Below are positions 26,994 through 34,911 of a stretch of 64,000 nucleotides of DNA, piece after piece. A model generated the notes under the pieces. The model made no database searches. It was not told the origin of the DNA and saw only the letters and a list, made by a program, of their open reading frames with translations. Within the stretch, counting starts at the first letter, position 1. Each line of letters opens with the position of its first letter. This DNA comes from Serpens sp035497915 (GTDB taxonomy: Bacteria > Pseudomonadota > Gammaproteobacteria > Pseudomonadales > Pseudomonadaceae), in contig NZ_DATJCS010000051.1 of the NCBI RefSeq assembly GCF_035497915.1, forward strand, positions 1 to 64,000, written 5' to 3'. Position numbers and translations under genes: made by a program.

Positions 26994-27454
26994 GTGCCCA
27001 TTTTCCACGCCGCCTGCTGGCGGTTTCCCTGCTGGTCAACCTGGGCGTGCTGATCGCCGCGCTCTGGTCGCAACTGGCCAGCGACGGCTTGCCGGTGCCT
27101 TCCGGCGCCCAGACCAGCCTGACCCGCGATCTGCAGCTGAGCAGCCAGCAGCTGCAGCGCTGGCATGACGCCGAGGCGCCATTCCTGGCCCTGCTGCGGG
27201 CCTCTTCCGAGGCGATTGGCGAGCAGCGCGACCGCCTGATTCGCGGAATCTTCGCCGCCGAGACGGATGCCGCCGGGATCGAAGCGGCGCGGATGCGGAT
27301 CGCCGAGCTGCAGGGGGAGCAGCAGCGGCTGGTGATCGAGCAGTTGCTGCGCGAGCGGGAAATTCTCCAACCGGCGCAGCGCGAACGACTGGCGACCATC
27401 CTGCTCAGCCAGCCGATCGGCCCGGTCGGTTTCGATCAGTTGCACCGGGATTGA
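26990..27454 (+). CDS. Periplasmic metal-sensor-like protein (CnrX/Spy-CpxP type)
   Basis: This 154-aa protein has an N-terminal membrane anchor (about residues 8-26) and a mainly helical periplasmic part. The LTRDLQLSSQQLQRW, FAAETDAAGIEAARMRIAELQ and LQPAQRERLATILL segments follow the pattern of the heavy-metal resistance/CpxP-Spy superfamily. In the Cnr system such a protein binds metal and signals to the anti-sigma factor. The gene is coupled to the anti-sigma gene, which supports a sensor role. I see few His/Met residues (one in QRWHDAEAP), so the ligand is uncertain. Confidence 0.65.
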   Translation: MSAHFPRRLLAVSLLVNLGVLIAALWSQLASDGLPVPSGAQTSLTRDLQLSSQQLQRWHDAEAPFLALLRASSEAIGEQRDRLIRGIFAAETDAAGIEAARMRIAELQGEQQRLVIEQLLREREILQPAQRERLATILLSQPIGPVGFDQLHRD

Positions 27455-27457
27455 GAC

Positions 27458-27484
27458 GGAACATTTTCCGCCGCCCGGCGTTAC
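27458..27484 (+). promoter_or_regulatory. Second predicted ECF-type promoter
   Basis: The -35 GGAACA (27458-27463), a 15-nt spacer (TTTTCCGCCGCCCGG) and -10 CGTTAC (27479-27484) reproduce the arrangement before the sigma gene, including TTTT after the -35 and CCGCC in the spacer. It lies 43 nt before the His-rich protein gene and marks it as a probable member of the sigma factor's regulon. Confidence 0.65.
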
Positions 27485-27527
27485 AGGTTCGACACCGCTT
27501 CAGGTGTTCCATTAACGAGATAAGGAC

Positions 27528-28016
27528 ATGACCATGCATTACCGTTCGCTGTTGCTGCCGCTGCTGCTGGGCAGTCTTTCCCTGGGTACGGCCACTGCCA
27601 GCCTGGCGGCCGGCGGCCACGATCATCATCAACAACACGGCGACAGCGTTCAGACGCTGCGCCTGGACAACGGCAAGCGCTGGGTCACGGATGCGCCGCT
27701 GCGCAAGGCCATGGGCGAGCTGGGCTCGGCGCTGCATGCCACGCATGACGCGATCCACCAGGACCGTCTGCCGACGGCGGAGTACGAGCGGCTGGCGGCG
27801 CTGGTGAACGATCGGGTGGCCTACATGGTGAAGAACTGCTCGCTGCCGGAGCAGGCCGACGCGCAGTTGCACCTGGTCATCGCCTCCCTCCTGGCCGGCG
27901 CCGAGGAGATGGCCGGTCACGGCGGTGAGGGGCGGCGCGCCGGGGCGGTACGGGTCATCATGGCGCTGAACGACTATGGCAGCCATTTCGATCATCCCGG
28001 CTTCAAGCGCTTCTGA
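27528..28016 (+). CDS. Exported His-rich small protein, probable ECF target
   Basis: This 162-aa protein has a signal peptide (residues 1 to about 28) and a mature N-terminus with the metal-binding-looking cluster GGHDHHQQHG. A helical domain follows (KAMGELGSALHATHDAI, LVNDRVAYMVKNCSLPEQADAQLHLVIASLLAGAEEM in part). I do not recognise a characterised family with certainty. The His cluster and the preceding ECF-type promoter suggest it buffers or senses a metal in the periplasm. A hairpin with a GC-rich stem (28027-28049) follows the stop but lacks a strong T-run. Confidence 0.6.
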   Translation: MTMHYRSLLLPLLLGSLSLGTATASLAAGGHDHHQQHGDSVQTLRLDNGKRWVTDAPLRKAMGELGSALHATHDAIHQDRLPTAEYERLAALVNDRVAYMVKNCSLPEQADAQLHLVIASLLAGAEEMAGHGGEGRRAGAVRVIMALNDYGSHFDHPGFKRF

Positions 28017-28100
28017 TCCTCCGATCAGGGGACCGGCTGTGGCCGGTTCCCGCCTTCTATGCTGGAGCATGAACCGCTGATCCTCACCAGGTGGCCAGTC

Positions 28101-28769
28101 ATGCCCAAGCCCTCGCTGGAAGTTCCCATCCCCGATCGTGTCGCCGCGGGCCGTGCGCTGGCCGAGCTGTTGGCCGGGCAGGGAGGACCTGAAACGCTCG
28201 TGCTGGCGCTGCCCCGTGGCGGGGTGCCGGTGGCGTTCGAGGTCGCCGAGGCACTGGGATGTCCACTGGACCTGATGCTGGTGCGCAAGCTGGGCGTGCC
28301 CGGGCATAGCGAGCTGGCCATGGGCGCGATCGCCAGCGGCGGGGTGCGCGTGCTCAACGAGGATATCCTGCGCTCCCTGGGCATCGGCGAGGTGGAGATA
28401 GAGGCGGTGGAGCGGCGCGAGGCCGAGGAGCTGGCCCGACGCGAGCGCGTCTACCGGGGTGAGCGGGCCGCGCTGGAGGTGCGGGGCAAGCGGGTGATCC
28501 TGGTCGACGATGGCATCGCCACCGGGGCGACCATGCGTGCCGCCGTCCAGGCGGTGCGCAAGCTGGGTGCCGCGCACGTCACGGTGGCGGTGCCTGTGGG
28601 CGCGCAGGAGACGCTGGCCGTGCTGCGCCACGAGGCGGACGAGGTGATCTGTCCGCTGGTTCCCGAGCCGCTGTGGGCCATCGGTCGCTGGTACCGCGAT
28701 TTTTCGCAGACCTCGGATGAGGAAGTGATCGATCTGCTGCGTCGCGCCTGGACACGTCACAAGCGTTGA
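28101..28769 (+). CDS. Phosphoribosyltransferase family protein (COG1926)
   Basis: This 222-aa protein carries the PRPP-binding motif VILVDDGIATGATMRAA and the upstream ALPRGGVPVAFEVA loop of type I phosphoribosyltransferases. The base substrate is unknown. In mycobacteria, family members are fused to hydrolase or erythromycin-esterase domains and belong to the hypoxia regulon; here a separate hydrolase gene is at 25221. The start at 28101 has AGGTGG upstream. The protein is followed by a plausible terminator before gacA. Confidence 0.8.
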   Translation: MPKPSLEVPIPDRVAAGRALAELLAGQGGPETLVLALPRGGVPVAFEVAEALGCPLDLMLVRKLGVPGHSELAMGAIASGGVRVLNEDILRSLGIGEVEIEAVERREAEELARRERVYRGERAALEVRGKRVILVDDGIATGATMRAAVQAVRKLGAAHVTVAVPVGAQETLAVLRHEADEVICPLVPEPLWAIGRWYRDFSQTSDEEVIDLLRRAWTRHKR

Positions 28770-28826
28770 TCTGAATCATCCCTGCGGCATGAAAAACACT
28801 CCTGCATGTCGGTAGCCGCACAGCGC

Positions 28827-28860
28827 AAGCGCGCTAACTAGGCGAAGTACGCGCTTTTTT
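28827..28860 (+). terminator. Rho-independent terminator before gacA
   Basis: AAGCGCG (28827-28833) pairs with CGCGCTT (28850-28856) around a 16-nt loop, followed by a run of T to 28860. It would end transcripts from the phosphoribosyltransferase side 61 nt before the gacA start codon. Confidence 0.6.
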
Positions 28861-28921
28861 GCTAGGGTTCGGCCCACACGAAGAAGCCGTCGGCTGAGCG
28901 GCCGAGTGAACGAGGTGCGTC

Positions 28922-29566
28922 TTGATAAGGCTGCTGGTTGTCGATGATCACGATCTGGTGCGGGCGGGCATTATCCGCATGCTGGCCGATATCCGGGATC
29001 TTCAGGTCGTGGGGGAGGCGGATTCCGGTGAGGAGGCGCTGCGCAAGGCCCGCGAGCTGAAGCCCGACGTGGTGCTGATGGACGTACGCATGCCGGGCAT
29101 CGGCGGGCTGGAAGCCACCCGCAAGCTGTTGCGCAGTCATCCCGACATCAAGGTGGTGGTGGTAACCGTCTGCGAGGACGATGTGTTCCCGACCCGCCTG
29201 CTGCAGGCAGGCGCTTCGGGCTACCTGACCAAGGGCGCCGCACTGGAGGAAATGGTCCAGGCGATCCGCCACGCTTTCGCCGGCCAGCGCTACATCAGTC
29301 CGCAGATTGCCCAGCAGCTGGCGTTGAAGTCCTTCCAGCCGCAGAACCAGGGTTCGCCGTTCGATCAGCTTTCCGAGCGGGAAATCCAGATCGCCCTGAT
29401 GATCGCCGGCTGCCAGAAGGTGCAGAGCATCTCCGACAAGTTGTGCCTGTCGCCCAAGACGGTGAACACCTACCGCTACCGCATTTTCGAGAAGCTGGCC
29501 GTGACCAGCGACGTGGAGCTGGTGCTTCTGGCCGTGCGCCACGGCATGGTGGATGCCACCAGCTGA
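28922..29566 (+). CDS. gacA: Response regulator GacA
   Basis: This 214-aa protein is nearly collinear with Pseudomonas GacA. It has a receiver domain with Asp54 (VVLMDVRMPGIGGLEATRKLL), Lys in YLTKGA, and a LuxR-type helix-turn-helix (LSEREIQIALMIAG, LSPKTVNTYRYRIFEKL). Phosphorylated by GacS, it activates the small RNAs RsmY/RsmZ and so controls secondary metabolism, biofilm and exopolysaccharide. It starts with TTG at 28922, as reported for gacA in fluorescent pseudomonads. The uvrC start follows 1 nt after its stop, the usual gacA-uvrC arrangement. Confidence 0.95.
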   Translation: MIRLLVVDDHDLVRAGIIRMLADIRDLQVVGEADSGEEALRKARELKPDVVLMDVRMPGIGGLEATRKLLRSHPDIKVVVVTVCEDDVFPTRLLQAGASGYLTKGAALEEMVQAIRHAFAGQRYISPQIAQQLALKSFQPQNQGSPFDQLSEREIQIALMIAGCQKVQSISDKLCLSPKTVNTYRYRIFEKLAVTSDVELVLLAVRHGMVDATS

Positions 29567-29567
29567 C

Positions 29568-31394
29568 ATGATGCCTTCCGTGTTCGACCCGGCTGCCTTC
29601 CTGGCGGCCTGCAGTTCCCATCCGGGCGTGTACCGGATGTTCGATGTCGAGGGCAAGCTGCTCTACGTCGGCAAGGCCCGCAACCTCAAGAAGCGCCTCT
29701 CCAGCTATTTCCGCACGACTGGCCTGGCGGTGAAGACCGCCGCGCTGGTGTCTCGTATCGCCCAGGTGGAAACCACCATCACCGCCAACGAGACCGAGGC
29801 ACTGCTGCTTGAGCAGACGCTGATCAAGGAGTGGCGGCCGCCGTACAACATCCTGCTGCGCGACGACAAATCCTACCCCTACGTGTTTCTCTCCGACGGC
29901 GACTACCCGCGGCTGGGCATTCATCGCGGCGCCAAGAAGGCGAAGGGTCGCTACTTCGGACCCTATCCCAGCGCCGGGGCCATTCGCGAAAGCCTGGCCT
30001 TGCTGCAGAAGGCTTTCCTGGTGCGTCAGTGCGAGGACAGCTATTTCCGCAATCGCACCCGACCCTGTCTGCAGTACCAGATCAAGCGCTGCAAGGGACC
30101 CTGTGTCGGCTTGGTCAGCCCAACCGAATATGCCGAGGACGTACGCCACTCGGTGATGTTCCTGGAAGGGCGCAGCAATGCGCTGGCCGCTGAATTGACT
30201 GGTGAAATGGAACAGGCCGCGATGAGCCTGGAGTTCGAGCGCGCCGCCGAGCTGCGCGACCAGGTCGGCATCCTGCGGCGCGTCCAGGATCAGCAGAGCA
30301 TGGAAGGCGGCAGCGGCGATGTGGATGTCATCGCCGCCATCGTCAATCCGGGCGGCGCCTGCGTGCACCTGATCAGTGTGCGTGGCGGGCGGGTGCTGGG
30401 CAGCAAGAATTTCTTCCCGCAGGTGGCGATCGAGGAGGACAGCGCCAGTGTGCTGGCTGCCTTCCTGGCGCAGTATTACCTGGGCAGCAGTGAGCGGGAT
30501 CTGCCGGCCGAGCTGATCGTCAATGCCCAGCATGAGGACTTCCCGACGCTGCTGACCGCCATCGCCGAGCTGCGTGGCCGCGAGCTGAGCATCAGCGTGC
30601 GGGTGCGTGGCACCCGGGCGCGCTGGCAGCAACTGGCAATCACCAATGCCGAGCAGGCGCTGGCCGCCCGCCTGGCCAATCGGCAGCATACCGCGGCGCG
30701 CTTCGAGGCCCTGGCGCAGGCGCTCGCCCTGGAGGAACAGCCGACCAGGCTGGAGTGCTTCGATATCAGTCACTCCAGCGGCGAGGCGACGGTGGCTTCC
30801 TGCGTGGTGTTTGGTCCGGAGGGGGCGCTGAAGTCCGACTATCGGCGCTACAACATCGAGGGTGTGGCGCCCGGTGATGACTATGCGGCGATGCACCAGG
30901 CGCTGACCCGGCGCTTCGGCAAGCTCAAGGAGGGGGAGGGCAAGGTTCCCGACATCCTGCTGGTGGATGGCGGCAAGGGCCAGCTCAACATGGCGCGCGA
31001 CGTACTGCAGGAAATGGCCGTGGGCGACATGCTGCTGCTGGGGGTGGCCAAGGGCGTGACCCGCAAGCCGGGGCTGGAAACGCTCTATCTCAATGACGCG
31101 GAGCACGAGTTCACCCTGCCGGCCGATTCGCCGGCGCTGCACCTGATCCAGCAGATCCGCGACGAAGCGCACCGTTTCGCCATCACCGGGCATCGCGCCC
31201 GACGTGGCAAGGCACGGCGCACCTCGACGCTGGAAGGCATCGCCGGTGTCGGGCCGACGCGCCGCCGTGAACTGCTCAAGCACTTCGGTGGTCTGCAGGA
31301 GCTGAGCCGCGCCAGCATCGAAGAGATCGCCAAGGCACCCGGCATAAGCAAAAAACTGGCCGAGTCGATTTATGCCGCCCTGCACAGTGAGTAG
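29568..31394 (+). CDS. uvrC: Excinuclease ABC subunit C
   Basis: This 608-aa UvrC has an N-terminal GIY-YIG domain (PGVYRMFD, LLYVGKARNLKKRLSSYF), a Cys-rich stretch, a UvrB-interacting UVR domain (MSLEFERAAELRDQVGILRR), a C-terminal RNase H-like endonuclease domain (ECFDISHSSGEA, ILLVDGGKGQL) and two helix-hairpin-helix motifs at the end. It makes both incisions in nucleotide-excision repair. The start at 29568 gives the length of P. aeruginosa UvrC; an in-frame ATG at 29553 would overlap gacA. Confidence 0.95.
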   Translation: MMPSVFDPAAFLAACSSHPGVYRMFDVEGKLLYVGKARNLKKRLSSYFRTTGLAVKTAALVSRIAQVETTITANETEALLLEQTLIKEWRPPYNILLRDDKSYPYVFLSDGDYPRLGIHRGAKKAKGRYFGPYPSAGAIRESLALLQKAFLVRQCEDSYFRNRTRPCLQYQIKRCKGPCVGLVSPTEYAEDVRHSVMFLEGRSNALAAELTGEMEQAAMSLEFERAAELRDQVGILRRVQDQQSMEGGSGDVDVIAAIVNPGGACVHLISVRGGRVLGSKNFFPQVAIEEDSASVLAAFLAQYYLGSSERDLPAELIVNAQHEDFPTLLTAIAELRGRELSISVRVRGTRARWQQLAITNAEQALAARLANRQHTAARFEALAQALALEEQPTRLECFDISHSSGEATVASCVVFGPEGALKSDYRRYNIEGVAPGDDYAAMHQALTRRFGKLKEGEGKVPDILLVDGGKGQLNMARDVLQEMAVGDMLLLGVAKGVTRKPGLETLYLNDAEHEFTLPADSPALHLIQQIRDEAHRFAITGHRARRGKARRTSTLEGIAGVGPTRRRELLKHFGGLQELSRASIEEIAKAPGISKKLAESIYAALHSE

Positions 31395-31427
31395 AATGCC
31401 TGGCCACCCCGCCGCCCAAGCCTGCCC

Positions 31428-31988
31428 ATGAATATCCCCAATCTGCTCACCGTCCTACGCGTACTGCTCATTCCGGTCTTCATCCTGCTGTTCTATCTGC
31501 CGTTCTCCTGGAGCTACTGGGCGGCTAGCGCGGTATTTGCCCTGGCGGCGGTGACCGACTGGTTCGATGGCTACCTGGCGCGGCGTCTGGAGCAGAGCAC
31601 CCCATTCGGTGCCTTCCTCGATCCGGTGGCCGACAAGCTGATGGTGGCCGTGGCCCTGGTGCTGCTGGTGGAAGAGCATGCCAATCTCTGGCTGACCCTG
31701 CCGGCGGCGATCATCATTGGTCGGGAAATCGTGGTTTCTGCCTTGCGCGAATGGATGGCCGAGCTGGGCGCCCGGGCTCAGGTGGCGGTGTCCCAGTGGG
31801 GCAAATGGAAGACCGCCGCGCAGATGGTCGCGCTGGTCATCCTGCTGGCCAACCCAGCGGTGTTCACGGTCTGGGTGTTGCTTGGCTACGGCCTGCTGTT
31901 CGTTGCCGCTGGGCTGACGCTGTGGTCGATGTGTCAGTACCTGCTGGCTGCCTGGCCGCATCTGCGGGTCACCCCGGAAAAGAAATAA
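31428..31988 (+). CDS. pgsA: CDP-diacylglycerol-glycerol-3-phosphate 3-phosphatidyltransferase
   Basis: This 186-aa inner-membrane enzyme contains the CDP-alcohol phosphotransferase motif DWFDGYLARRLEQSTPFGAF followed by LDPVADK (D-G-x2-A-R-x8-G-x3-D-x3-D). It makes phosphatidylglycerol phosphate for anionic phospholipids. It lies 33 nt after uvrC and before the tRNA cluster, as in other pseudomonads. Confidence 0.95.
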   Translation: MNIPNLLTVLRVLLIPVFILLFYLPFSWSYWAASAVFALAAVTDWFDGYLARRLEQSTPFGAFLDPVADKLMVAVALVLLVEEHANLWLTLPAAIIIGREIVVSALREWMAELGARAQVAVSQWGKWKTAAQMVALVILLANPAVFTVWVLLGYGLLFVAAGLTLWSMCQYLLAAWPHLRVTPEKK

Positions 31989-32006
31989 GTTTTTTGAATC
32001 AAAGGC

Positions 32007-32034
32007 TTGACGGCCTCATTGGAAACGATAGAAT
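32007..32034 (+). promoter_or_regulatory. Sigma-70 promoter of the tRNA-Gly/tRNA-Cys unit
   Basis: TTGACG (32007-32012), a 16-nt spacer and TAGAAT (32029-32034) are followed by a GC-rich discriminator and, 15 nt on, the tRNA-Gly gene. Confidence 0.7.
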
Positions 32035-32049
32035 GGCGGCCGTCACCAA

Positions 32050-32125
<76 letters not shown>

Positions 32126-32166
32126 ATTTTTGATGTCGGCGCCGCATATGCGGCGCTTTCATTTGA

Positions 32167-32240
32167 GGCCGGGTGGCAGAGTGGTCATGCAGCGGATTGC
32201 AAATCCGTGTACGCCGGTTCGATTCCGACCTCGGCCTCCA
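32167..32240 (+). tRNA. tRNA-Cys (anticodon GCA)
   Basis: A 74-nt cloverleaf with acceptor stem GGCCGGG/CTCGGCC, anticodon loop TTGCAAA, T-loop TTCGATT and encoded CCA. It is cotranscribed with tRNA-Gly. Confidence 0.96.
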
Positions 32241-32246
32241 CTATTG

Positions 32247-32283
32247 AAAAGCCCCGTAGATTCAGGTCTACGGGGCTTTTTCA
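32247..32283 (+). terminator. Rho-independent terminator after tRNA-Cys
   Basis: GCCCCGTAGA and TCTACGGGGC form a 10-bp stem with loop TTCAGG. The stem is extended by A-T pairs and followed by TTTTT. Confidence 0.93.
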
Positions 32284-32419
32284 TTTGCGTATCAATAATT
32301 CCCAATCGTTTCCCCCGGCACTTGCGCGCGCTGGCATTTATGGCGAGGGATCAGGATTGAGGGGAGGCTCAGCATCTCCTCTGGGGGGGGCGGAGGTGCC
32401 GTTGGGGCGAGGGATATTC

Positions 32420-32505
32420 TGGTGCCCGAAGCCGGACTCGAACCGGCACACTCTTGCGAGCGAGAGATTTTAAGTCTCCTGCGTCTACCATTTCGCCATT
32501 CGGGC
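32420..32505 (-). tRNA. tRNA-Leu (anticodon TAA)
   Basis: An 86-nt class II tRNA on the minus strand, with acceptor stem GCCCGAA/TTCGGGC, anticodon loop CTTAAAA, a long variable arm, T-loop TTCGAGT and encoded CCA. Confidence 0.95.
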
Positions 32506-32577
32506 AGCGGGGTAGAAAGACGCCGGACTATATACAGGCGCCTTGGCTTAGGCAAGGTGACGCAGGTACACGCGTTC

Positions 32578-32598
32578 TTGAAACTCCCGGAGTTTCAA
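32578..32598. repeat. Perfect 9-bp inverted repeat
   Basis: TTGAAACTC-CCG-GAGTTTCAA is a stem of 9 with a 3-nt loop. It lies in the 225-bp gap between tRNA-Leu and the Tus-like gene. There is no T-run on either side, so it is more likely a protein-binding site or mRNA structure than a terminator. Confidence 0.5.
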
Positions 32599-32689
32599 TG
32601 TGTTGTGCGTTCTTCGAAGAGACCTGGCAGAGATAAGGCTGGCAATTTTTAATACCACCCCTTATGTATACCTGGTCTTTCCCCTCTCT

Positions 32690-32709
32690 CCCTGTCCAAG
32701 TCGACAGGG
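32690..32709. repeat. Inverted repeat just upstream of the Tus-like gene
   Basis: CCCTGTC-CAAGTC-GACAGGG (7-bp arms, 6-nt loop) ends 21 nt before the start codon, overlapping the probable leader or promoter. E. coli tus is autoregulated by Tus bound at a Ter site over its promoter; whether this repeat is an operator here is unknown. Confidence 0.4.
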
Positions 32710-32730
32710 CAGGGTTCGCTGGAGTGCGCC

Positions 32731-33669
32731 ATGTACGATGACATCCGTAATGCCCATGCCGAGCTGCGCGAGGCGCTGGTGAGTTTCAATGCCCAGTGGC
32801 CGGAGCAGGTGGTCTCGGGTGTAGCCTGGCGGTTGCCGCTGCTTCGGGAGCAGAGGGCGCCGGATGTGATTCCGGTCGAGCGCCTGACCGGCAGCGAAGC
32901 CATTCAGGCGGCGCAGGCGGCTCTGGCCATGCTGGAACGGGAGGCGGGGCAGGCTCCGGGTACGGTGATGCGCTTGCCGGGCTTTTTCGAGGTCAGGGAC
33001 TGTCTGCTGGGTCAGGTGCAGGAAATCAACCGCCTCAAGGATGCGCTTGTCGCGACGGTGGAACACACCCGCCTGGAAATGAATCTGGCGAAATCGGCGC
33101 GCCCGCGTCTGCTGCGCGCGGCCCTGGGCGCTGGGTTTTCCATGATGCAGGTGTCCCGGCACATCCAGGCCTTCGACGCGGCGCCGCGTCTGCTGGTGTT
33201 CACCTGGGCGGGGCATACCGCAGGCGCGGAAAAAATCCTGGTGAAGGACGTCCGCGAACTGCTGGCGGTGCGCGCCGAGCAGCAGGCTGCGGAGGCGCGC
33301 TGCGAGGCACGGCGTACCCCGGCGGGGCTGGAGTTGCAGGGCATTGCGAACCTGGCCGATGAGCAGGTGCTGCACCGTTACAAAAAGCTCGCGCCTCATC
33401 CGCGACTCATGCTCTGGTTCGGTGAGGCCACGCGTTACGACGCCATGGTGCATGCCAACCTGCCGGTATTCATTCGCGCGGGTGGTGAGCCGAAAGTTCG
33501 TGAGCTGGGGGATTTCGATCGCGCGGTGCGCCAGGCCGAGCGTCCGGATCGCAAGCCGAGAGTTGCGGTGATTCCGCGCCTGAATCTTTATCTGCCCACG
33601 ACGTCGCCCGCGACGCCGGCGCGCGCTTCTCGCCGTCTGGAAGCGGTGGCCTCGACCTACAAGGGCTGA
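32731..33669 (+). CDS. tus: Replication terminus site-binding protein (Tus-like)
   Basis: This 312-aa protein matches the Ter/Tus family in layout. RLPGFFEVRD corresponds to RLPGVLCYQVD of E. coli Tus, then QEINRLKDALVATVEHTRLE (Tus HINKLKTTFEHIVTVESEL), LLVFTWAGHT-AEKILVKDVRELL (Tus LRFGWANKHI-KNLHRDEVLAQL), and the terminal IPRLNLYLP (Tus IPRLHLYVAD). Tus binds Ter sites and blocks the replisome from one side. I found no convincing Ter site with the E. coli core (GTTGTAAC) in this window, so the site sequence here probably differs. The gene is monocistronic with a structured leader. Confidence 0.8.
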   Translation: MYDDIRNAHAELREALVSFNAQWPEQVVSGVAWRLPLLREQRAPDVIPVERLTGSEAIQAAQAALAMLEREAGQAPGTVMRLPGFFEVRDCLLGQVQEINRLKDALVATVEHTRLEMNLAKSARPRLLRAALGAGFSMMQVSRHIQAFDAAPRLLVFTWAGHTAGAEKILVKDVRELLAVRAEQQAAEARCEARRTPAGLELQGIANLADEQVLHRYKKLAPHPRLMLWFGEATRYDAMVHANLPVFIRAGGEPKVRELGDFDRAVRQAERPDRKPRVAVIPRLNLYLPTTSPATPARASRRLEAVASTYKG

Positions 33670-33732
33670 TCAGGCGAGCGTTTGCCCGATTCCGCTGTCC
33701 ATTGCCAGACGGCAGTGGTGGAGGGTGGTCGG

Positions 33733-33966
33733 ATGATCTTCAGGCATTTCGAACGTTATGAGGCCGTGGCCTCGGCACTCCCGGTGGAGGGCGGCTATCA
33801 GGCGGTGATCGCGGTCAAGACGCGTGACCCTGACGCCAAGCCAGTGGTGCATACCCTGGCGGAGGGTCATCGTTATGACCTGGCCTTCGAGGCCGAGGAG
33901 GTTGCGCACGCCGCGCTGGCCAAGCTGAAGGAAGTGAGCGGGCAGGGGGAGTTGCTTTGGGAGTGA
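33733..33966 (+). CDS. Small conserved hypothetical protein
   Basis: This 77-aa acidic protein (MIFRHFERYEAVASALPVEG and on) is predicted soluble, with beta-rich and helical halves and no signal peptide. I do not recognise a family. The start at 33733 is chosen because GAGGGTGG precedes it; an upstream in-frame ATG at 33682 lacks a ribosome binding site. It lies 63 nt after the Tus-like gene and may be cotranscribed with it. Confidence 0.6.
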   Translation: MIFRHFERYEAVASALPVEGGYQAVIAVKTRDPDAKPVVHTLAEGHRYDLAFEAEEVAHAALAKLKEVSGQGELLWE

Positions 33967-34056
33967 GGGAGGCAAAAAGGCGGGCCTTTTCTACACTGTC
34001 CGGCTCATCAGGCGGACGCACCGCTTCTTACGACTCTTTCGCGAACAAGGATGGCC

Positions 34057-34896
34057 ATGATCAAGAAATGTCTGTTTCCGGCGGCTGGCTACGGCACCCG
34101 ATTTCTTCCCGCGACCAAGGCGATGCCCAAGGAAATGCTGCCGGTGGTCAATAAGCCGCTGATCCAGTACGGGGTGGAAGAAGCGCTGGAGGCGGGTCTT
34201 ACCCAGATCGCCATTGTGACCGGGCGCGGCAAGCGGGCGTTGGAGGATCACTTCGACATCAGCTACGAGCTGGAGCATCAGATTCGCAACACCGACAAGG
34301 AACGCTACCTGACTGGAATCCGCCGGCTCATCGACAGCTGCAGTTTCTCGTATACCCGCCAGATCGAGATGCGAGGGCTGGGGCATGCCATTTTGAGCGG
34401 CCGCCCGCTGATTGGTGATGAGCCGTTCGCCGTGGTGCTGGCAGATGACCTTTGCCTGAATACCGAGGGCGATGGCGTGCTGGCCCAGATGGTGCGCCTC
34501 TACAACCAGTTCCGTTGCTCCATCGTGGCCATCGAGGAAGTCCCGCCGGAAGAGACCTCCAAATACGGGATCATCGCTGGCGAGGCCATTCGCGATGACA
34601 TCTATCGGGTCAGCAGCATGGTGGAGAAGCCCCGGCCGGAAGATGCACCGTCGAATCTGGCGATCATCGGCCGTTACATCCTCACGCCGGACATCTTCGA
34701 GCTGATCGAGCAGACCGAGCCGGGCAAGGGTGGCGAAATCCAGATTACCGATGCGCTGATGAAGCAGGCCCAGCAGGGCTGTGTGCTGGCTTATCGCTTC
34801 AAGGGACAGCGCTTCGACTGCGGCAGCGCCGAAGGCTATATCGCAGCCACCAACTTCTGCTTCGAGCACTTCTACAAGGCGGGCAAGGCATTCTGA
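34057..34896 (+). CDS. galU: UTP-glucose-1-phosphate uridylyltransferase
   Basis: This 279-aa enzyme makes UDP-glucose from UTP and glucose-1-phosphate. It shows the nucleotidyltransferase signature AAGYGTRFLPATKAMPKEML, VLADD, and the VEKP and GGEIQITDAL segments of bacterial GalU. The start at 34057 (MIKKCLFP) gives the exact length of P. aeruginosa GalU; ATG 34051 lies too close to the AAGGA ribosome binding site. UDP-glucose feeds exopolysaccharide and LPS synthesis, so this enzyme could supply the operon at 50-62 kb. It converges with the VOC-protein gene. Confidence 0.95.
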   Translation: MIKKCLFPAAGYGTRFLPATKAMPKEMLPVVNKPLIQYGVEEALEAGLTQIAIVTGRGKRALEDHFDISYELEHQIRNTDKERYLTGIRRLIDSCSFSYTRQIEMRGLGHAILSGRPLIGDEPFAVVLADDLCLNTEGDGVLAQMVRLYNQFRCSIVAIEEVPPEETSKYGIIAGEAIRDDIYRVSSMVEKPRPEDAPSNLAIIGRYILTPDIFELIEQTEPGKGGEIQITDALMKQAQQGCVLAYRFKGQRFDCGSAEGYIAATNFCFEHFYKAGKAF

Positions 34897-34911
34897 TTTC
34901 GGGTATCTGCG

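Noticed and set aside
32597..32612. Possible Ter site (ATGTGTTGTGCGTTC region) before the Tus-like gene
   Set aside because: It shares only part of the E. coli core and lacks GTTGTAAC, too weak to call.
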